Origin: Zygotorulaspora mrakii
Lineage: Eukaryota; Ascomycota; Saccharomycetes; Saccharomycetales; Saccharomycetaceae
Assembly (NCBI RefSeq): GCF_013402915.1
Contig: NC_050720.1
Span: 1,302,001-1,366,000 of the forward strand
Direction: 5' to 3'
Length of the DNA stretch: 64,000 nt
Position numbers and translations under genes: made by a program. A model generated the notes under the pieces. It had not been told where the DNA came from, searched no databases, and worked only from the letters and a program-made list of their open reading frames with translations. This document shows, piece by piece, positions 61,014-64,000 of this stretch; position 1 is the first letter of the stretch; each line of letters starts with the position of its first letter.

Positions 61014-61092
61014 TCTGTATACAAATTTATTTCAAATTAAATCATTAAAGAACGTAAGTACCTTTGACGCTTTTGCCGTTTTTAAAAGATAT

Positions 61093-61557
61093 TTAGCTGT
61101 CTTTCATCTCTACGTCATTGTCCGCTTCCTCAACCGCGTTTGCATCCCCATCAGCATCCTCGTCCTCATTTCTGTTCAGTATCTTGGCCATCTTATCGAA
61201 AATCTTCTCGTCCTTCTCACTCAATTCATTCAATGCAAGACTTCTACCATTTTTTTCCTGCAACCAGAACAGATATCTCTGATTTGAAGAGAACACCAGG
61301 GCAAATACTCTACCGTTCTTACTTGACTTTATAGGGGCCCATACCGTTTCTCCGGGAATCAGAATTAATGATATGACACTCAAGTCTTTAGCCACGGGTT
61401 TCTCTATAGGACGCCATTCAAGTTCCCAAAATCCCAGTTCTTCCTCTTCATGTGGCTTGATTTCGATTTCACCTTGACATGCTATCGGCGTACACAGGCG
61501 CGATTCTTCGTTATACTCACACACTCCAGCCCTAAAAGTAAATGCCTGAGAACTCAT
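61093..61557 (-). CDS. RPN13: proteasome ubiquitin receptor Rpn13
   Basis: Rpn13 is a ubiquitin receptor of the 26S proteasome lid-base region, docking on Rpn2. The 154-aa product (156 in S. cerevisiae) is a single Pru domain: FTFRAGVCEYNEESRLC at the start, GFWELEWRP, LILIPGETVWAPI, RVFALVFSSNQRYLFWLQEKN. An acidic tail (DEDADGDANAVEEADND) ends in MKDS. As in S. cerevisiae it lacks the DEUBAD domain found in animals. ATG 61557 is the family start. Control by Rpn4 is indicated by a PACE site upstream. It is convergent with URA4. Confidence 0.96.
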   Translation of the reverse strand: MSSQAFTFRAGVCEYNEESRLCTPIACQGEIEIKPHEEEELGFWELEWRPIEKPVAKDLSVISLILIPGETVWAPIKSSKNGRVFALVFSSNQRYLFWLQEKNGRSLALNELSEKDEKIFDKMAKILNRNEDEDADGDANAVEEADNDVEMKDS

Positions 61558-61635
61558 AACACAGAGATATACAATGTAACTCTATAAGCGGCTAGTTTTA
61601 TCATTGTAGTAAATGCCGATGTTCATAAACTGCTG

Positions 61636-61644
61636 TTTGCCACC
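61636..61644 (-). promoter_or_regulatory. PACE (Rpn4 site) of RPN13
   Basis: TTTGCCACC on the plus strand reads GGTGGCAAA on the minus strand, the exact proteasome-associated control element, 79-87 bases before the RPN13 ATG. Confidence 0.9.
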
Positions 61645-61674
61645 TTTTACGTATGACCATACAAAATGTACGCG

Positions 61675-61682
61675 CCGGGTAA
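61675..61682 (+). promoter_or_regulatory. Reb1-type site of the RPN13/CinA-like promoter
   Basis: CCGGGTAA is a perfect Reb1 core in the shared promoter, 118 bases before RPN13 and 145 before ATG 61827 of the plus-strand gene. That distance fits 61827 better than the in-frame ATG at 61728, only 46 bases away. Confidence 0.6.
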
Positions 61683-61826
61683 CAGCTATGAGCGCTCCTG
61701 AAGTTCACACTAGAAGTATATACGGTTATGCAAGGGCATTTCAATAATGCTCTCAATTATTCGTTGGCCAGTACAATAAAAATATCAATAACAAGGACCA
61801 GTTTCTTCTATCAGTACCAATTAGCG

Positions 61827-62411
61827 ATGGAATTTCCTCCTCCAAGAGCTGTTGAGCTTGTCACAGCGATTTCTGAGATCTTGAAAGAACGCAAGGAAAC
61901 TGTAGCCGTAAGCGAGGCGGCATGCGGTGGTCTCATATCGAGCTATCTGGTATCTGTCCCGGGTGCCTCTGTGTGGTTTTACGGTGGCACAATGGTGTAC
62001 AGTCTGAAATCGAGACTGAAACTCAGCGGCTGGGAATCAGAAGATATCGATAATTACACTGGACCCAGCCAAAACGTAGCCCTGAGACTGGCACGGAACC
62101 TTCGTCTAGAGCTCGGAGCTACTTATACACTGAGCGAGACCGGGTACGCTTCTACACCTCTTGCAACGTCAGATAAGGACCCGGATGCCGCAAGTAAGAC
62201 TGGTGATGTATATTTTGGTATTTCTGCTCCAAACAGAGATACCTCCCACGTATTTAACACTGGCGAGACCGATCGTTGTCGAAACATGCAACTGTTCGCC
62301 ACAAAGGGACTTGAGCTATTGCTCCAAGAGCTCCAGCATCGTGTCGAAGAGGAACAGGCCAGTTTGCCAGTCGGAAAGAAACAAAAACAAACCCAGCGAA
62401 TCAATGAATGA
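61827..62411 (+). CDS. CinA C-terminal-domain protein (PncC-like)
   Basis: The 194-aa product covers one CinA-C fold, the domain of bacterial nicotinamide-mononucleotide amidases (PncC) and of CinA. Matches run in order: SEAACGGLISSYL for ESCTGG, VPGASVWFYGGTMVYS, SETGYAST for the TGIAGP region, TGDVYFGI for VGTV, and TGETDRCRNMQLFATKGLELL for GDR...R. The motif that holds the catalytic Ser in PncC (ESCTGG) reads EAACGG, so the Ser is Ala and the Thr is Cys; amidase activity is therefore doubtful. A Lys/Gln-rich tail follows. An ATG at 61728 would add 33 residues with no acidic side chain, mitochondrial-signal-like; 61827 is preferred. No counterpart lies between RPN13 and DCK1 in S. cerevisiae. 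Confidence 0.8.
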   Translation: MEFPPPRAVELVTAISEILKERKETVAVSEAACGGLISSYLVSVPGASVWFYGGTMVYSLKSRLKLSGWESEDIDNYTGPSQNVALRLARNLRLELGATYTLSETGYASTPLATSDKDPDAASKTGDVYFGISAPNRDTSHVFNTGETDRCRNMQLFATKGLELLLQELQHRVEEEQASLPVGKKQKQTQRINE

Positions 62412-62766
62412 ACTGGAATGAGCAGATCTAAGCAATGTTCCATGCAAGAGTTTTTTCTATTCATGTAGAGAACAGCAGACGTATTCAACGATGGTGGTAA
62501 AAAAACTCTTCTAAGGCCTTTCGGACGTTATGTGACAATGGAAGATTTATCTTGAAAAAGTAATAGACCTAAAATAAAAGCTGCCCGTATAGCCTTGTGT
62601 CTGCAAAATTTATCATATATACATATAAATAAATAGTTAGTGCCCAAATCACGATTGAGGTGGCTGGTTCGAGCTTCGAAGTTCTTGCTTTTTCGTTTTT
62701 TGTCTAATAAGCAATCACAGGGCATAAGCCATTGATAAAGGCAGTTCAGAGAAGAGATCGGAAATT
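62412..62766. other. CinA-like 3' end and DCK1 promoter
   Basis: This 355-base spacer has a TATATACATATAAATAAATA run near 62612-62635 and no strong named factor site. Confidence 0.5.
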
Positions 62767-64000
62767 ATGGAGTCAGAGGATAAGGTTGTTTGGCAACCTA
62801 CAAAGAGCTTCTTTCGAGGCATCGTTAAGAAGCCTTTTTTGCCATTGAAACGGCATCCGGAATTGGCGAATCATAATGATCATTTTTTTGACCTGTACTG
62901 TGGTGACGAGGTATATCTTTTCGAAGAGACGACGGATAATAAATGGTTTAGGGGTTATTTCCGATGGAATCCTTTACCTGAGGCTTATATTTCAGGTATG
63001 AAGGCTGCAGATGATAAGTTTCCGCACTTGAGAAGTAAGTTGGTGATTGTACCTCGTAAATACGTGGAGATAAATGATAGAAGTCCAGTCAAAGAAGTGT
63101 CTTTTTTAAAGCTCCCCAATCGTAAAGACTTCGAACAAGATGTTAGTGAGCAGTGCAAGTCGACGTGTCTTTATCAAAGTATAGAATCAAGCAAAAACGA
63201 TCTCAACGGAGAAATACGTTCAAGGAAACCTGCCAGGCCTTCCTTTCCATACTTTCGTTACCAGAATACGCCACTAGTAAAAGATTTGGGCCCAACTTTA
63301 GCTTTGTTAGCATCTCACATTTATTCAATGTATGCAGCAGGGGAGTTTGTTATATATAAAAAATTGGCAAAGGTATTTTACGAACTGGAATCGATACGAA
63401 TGAGATTACTTTTCGATCTGTTGACAGCGACAGAAGCTGTTGATATTATTAGATCAATCAGTTGCCTCCTGGCGAATATAAGCAAGTTGATGAGCTCAAG
63501 GTCTCAAGCAGATGCCCTAGATGGTTCATCGAATAAGGTGACGTCAGATCCGGCAGGTTCAGAAGCTATATTTGGTCGTGATCTTACGACAGGTAAACTT
63601 TTGTCTTACGACCATGAAACTTTATCTTCGCTCACATACAATTCTATGCTTCATGGACTGCACAAGGATTTTCCTCAATCGGGAGCAAAGCTATTGCAAA
63701 CTGAATTTTGCAAGAATAAGATTTTTGATGAAAGTCATTCGCATGTTTTAGTGGATGTATTTAATGTCACGAGTGATTCAAGTATTGGCAATCCCAAACT
63801 GAATAATGTGAGTGCTTCAATGTATATATGTTCAAGTACTGAGAGGCTCACAGAACCATTTACCGTTGATATGGACTCAAAGAAGCACTCTTCTCTAAAT
63901 TCAGTCTCAGCTGCTCTATTTAGAAACATTTGCTCCTCTCAGCTGGAAAGGAAAAATATTTTCTTGGTTGTTTTGTTAACAGAAAAAATTCCAATTACTA
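62767..64000 (+). CDS. DCK1: DOCK-type guanine nucleotide exchange factor Dck1, 5' part
   Basis: Dck1 is the yeast DOCK homologue. With Lmo1 (ELMO) it activates the Rho5 GTPase in oxidative-stress and mitophagy responses. The first 411 codons are visible and open to the window edge; the full S. cerevisiae protein is about 1930 aa, so the C2-like and DHR2 catalytic regions lie outside or only begin here. The start, MESEDKVVWQPTKSFFRG, leads into an SH3-like N terminus (DLYCGDEVYLFEETTDNKWFRGYF). The stretch ending ERKNIFLVVLLTEKIPI is the start of the C2-like DHR1 region. Order after RPN13 matches YLR421C/YLR422W, apart from the CinA-like insertion. ATG 62767 is the first in frame. Confidence 0.9.
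   Translation, partial: MESEDKVVWQPTKSFFRGIVKKPFLPLKRHPELANHNDHFFDLYCGDEVYLFEETTDNKWFRGYFRWNPLPEAYISGMKAADDKFPHLRSKLVIVPRKYVEINDRSPVKEVSFLKLPNRKDFEQDVSEQCKSTCLYQSIESSKNDLNGEIRSRKPARPSFPYFRYQNTPLVKDLGPTLALLASHIYSMYAAGEFVIYKKLAKVFYELESIRMRLLFDLLTATEAVDIIRSISCLLANISKLMSSRSQADALDGSSNKVTSDPAGSEAIFGRDLTTGKLLSYDHETLSSLTYNSMLHGLHKDFPQSGAKLLQTEFCKNKIFDESHSHVLVDVFNVTSDSSIGNPKLNNVSASMYICSSTERLTEPFTVDMDSKKHSSLNSVSAALFRNICSSQLERKNIFLVVLLTEKIPIT

Noticed and set aside
61728..61826. 33-residue N-terminal extension of the CinA-like protein as a mitochondrial signal
   Set aside because: The Reb1 site lies only 46 bases before that ATG and the family domain starts after 61827; kept only as an alternative.

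Overview
The window is a gene-dense, AT-rich budding-yeast chromosome segment (family Saccharomycetaceae). Three things show this: short GTATGT...AG introns near the 5' end of RPL31 and CNB1, one-exon genes on both strands separated by a few hundred bases, and proteins that I recognise along their length as orthologues of Saccharomyces cerevisiae genes. The gene order points to a lineage that split before the whole-genome duplication. The left part interleaves genes that S. cerevisiae has split between chromosomes IV (YDL073-YDL077) and XII (YLR405-YLR412). The right part interleaves chromosome XI (YKL181-YKL191) with XII (YLR412-YLR422). I cannot name the genus from this stretch alone.

Layout. 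1-9.6 kb: AHK1 (partial), BRE1, DUS4, spliced RPL31, RXT3, a YLR407W-like gene, BLS1. 9.7-23.2 kb: VAM6, UTP21, VIP1, CTR3, PRS1, BER1. 23.5-36.4 kb: FAS1, LOT5, SPE1, ASH1, MTR2. 37-46.9 kb: INA1/FAT3-type membrane protein, PUN1, PXA2, VPS36, HYM1. 47.3-53.1 kb: CDC73 and a DEAH/RHA helicase. 53.3-57.1 kb is the only accessory-looking part: tRNA-Leu(UAA), about 2 kb with weak retrotransposon-LTR resemblance, and DAL5, which interrupts the ancestral order. 57.2-64 kb: spliced CNB1, DPH2, URA4, RPN13, a CinA-C-like gene absent between RPN13 and DCK1 in S. cerevisiae, and the 5' part of DCK1.

The genes are mostly independent housekeeping functions: chromatin and transcription (BRE1, RXT3, CDC73, ASH1), translation and tRNA (RPL31, DUS4, DPH2, tRNA-Leu), ribosome and mRNA export (UTP21, MTR2), endosome/vacuole traffic (VAM6, VPS36, BLS1), lipid and nucleotide metabolism (FAS1, PXA2, PRS1, URA4, SPE1), signalling (VIP1, CNB1, HYM1, DCK1), and transport (CTR3, DAL5). 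Several promoters carry sites that fit the gene's job: Mac1-type sites before CTR3, a full proteasome element (PACE) before RPN13, GATA sites before DAL5, Rap1-type sites in the RPL31 promoter, PAC/RRPE before UTP21 and Swi5-type sites before ASH1.

I did not find a new multi-gene system. The items most worth a second look are a cryptic coding-like stretch with a Reb1 site between DUS4 and RPL31, the CinA-like gene with an altered active-site motif, and a four-copy 11-bp-periodic CGG repeat in the PXA2 promoter.
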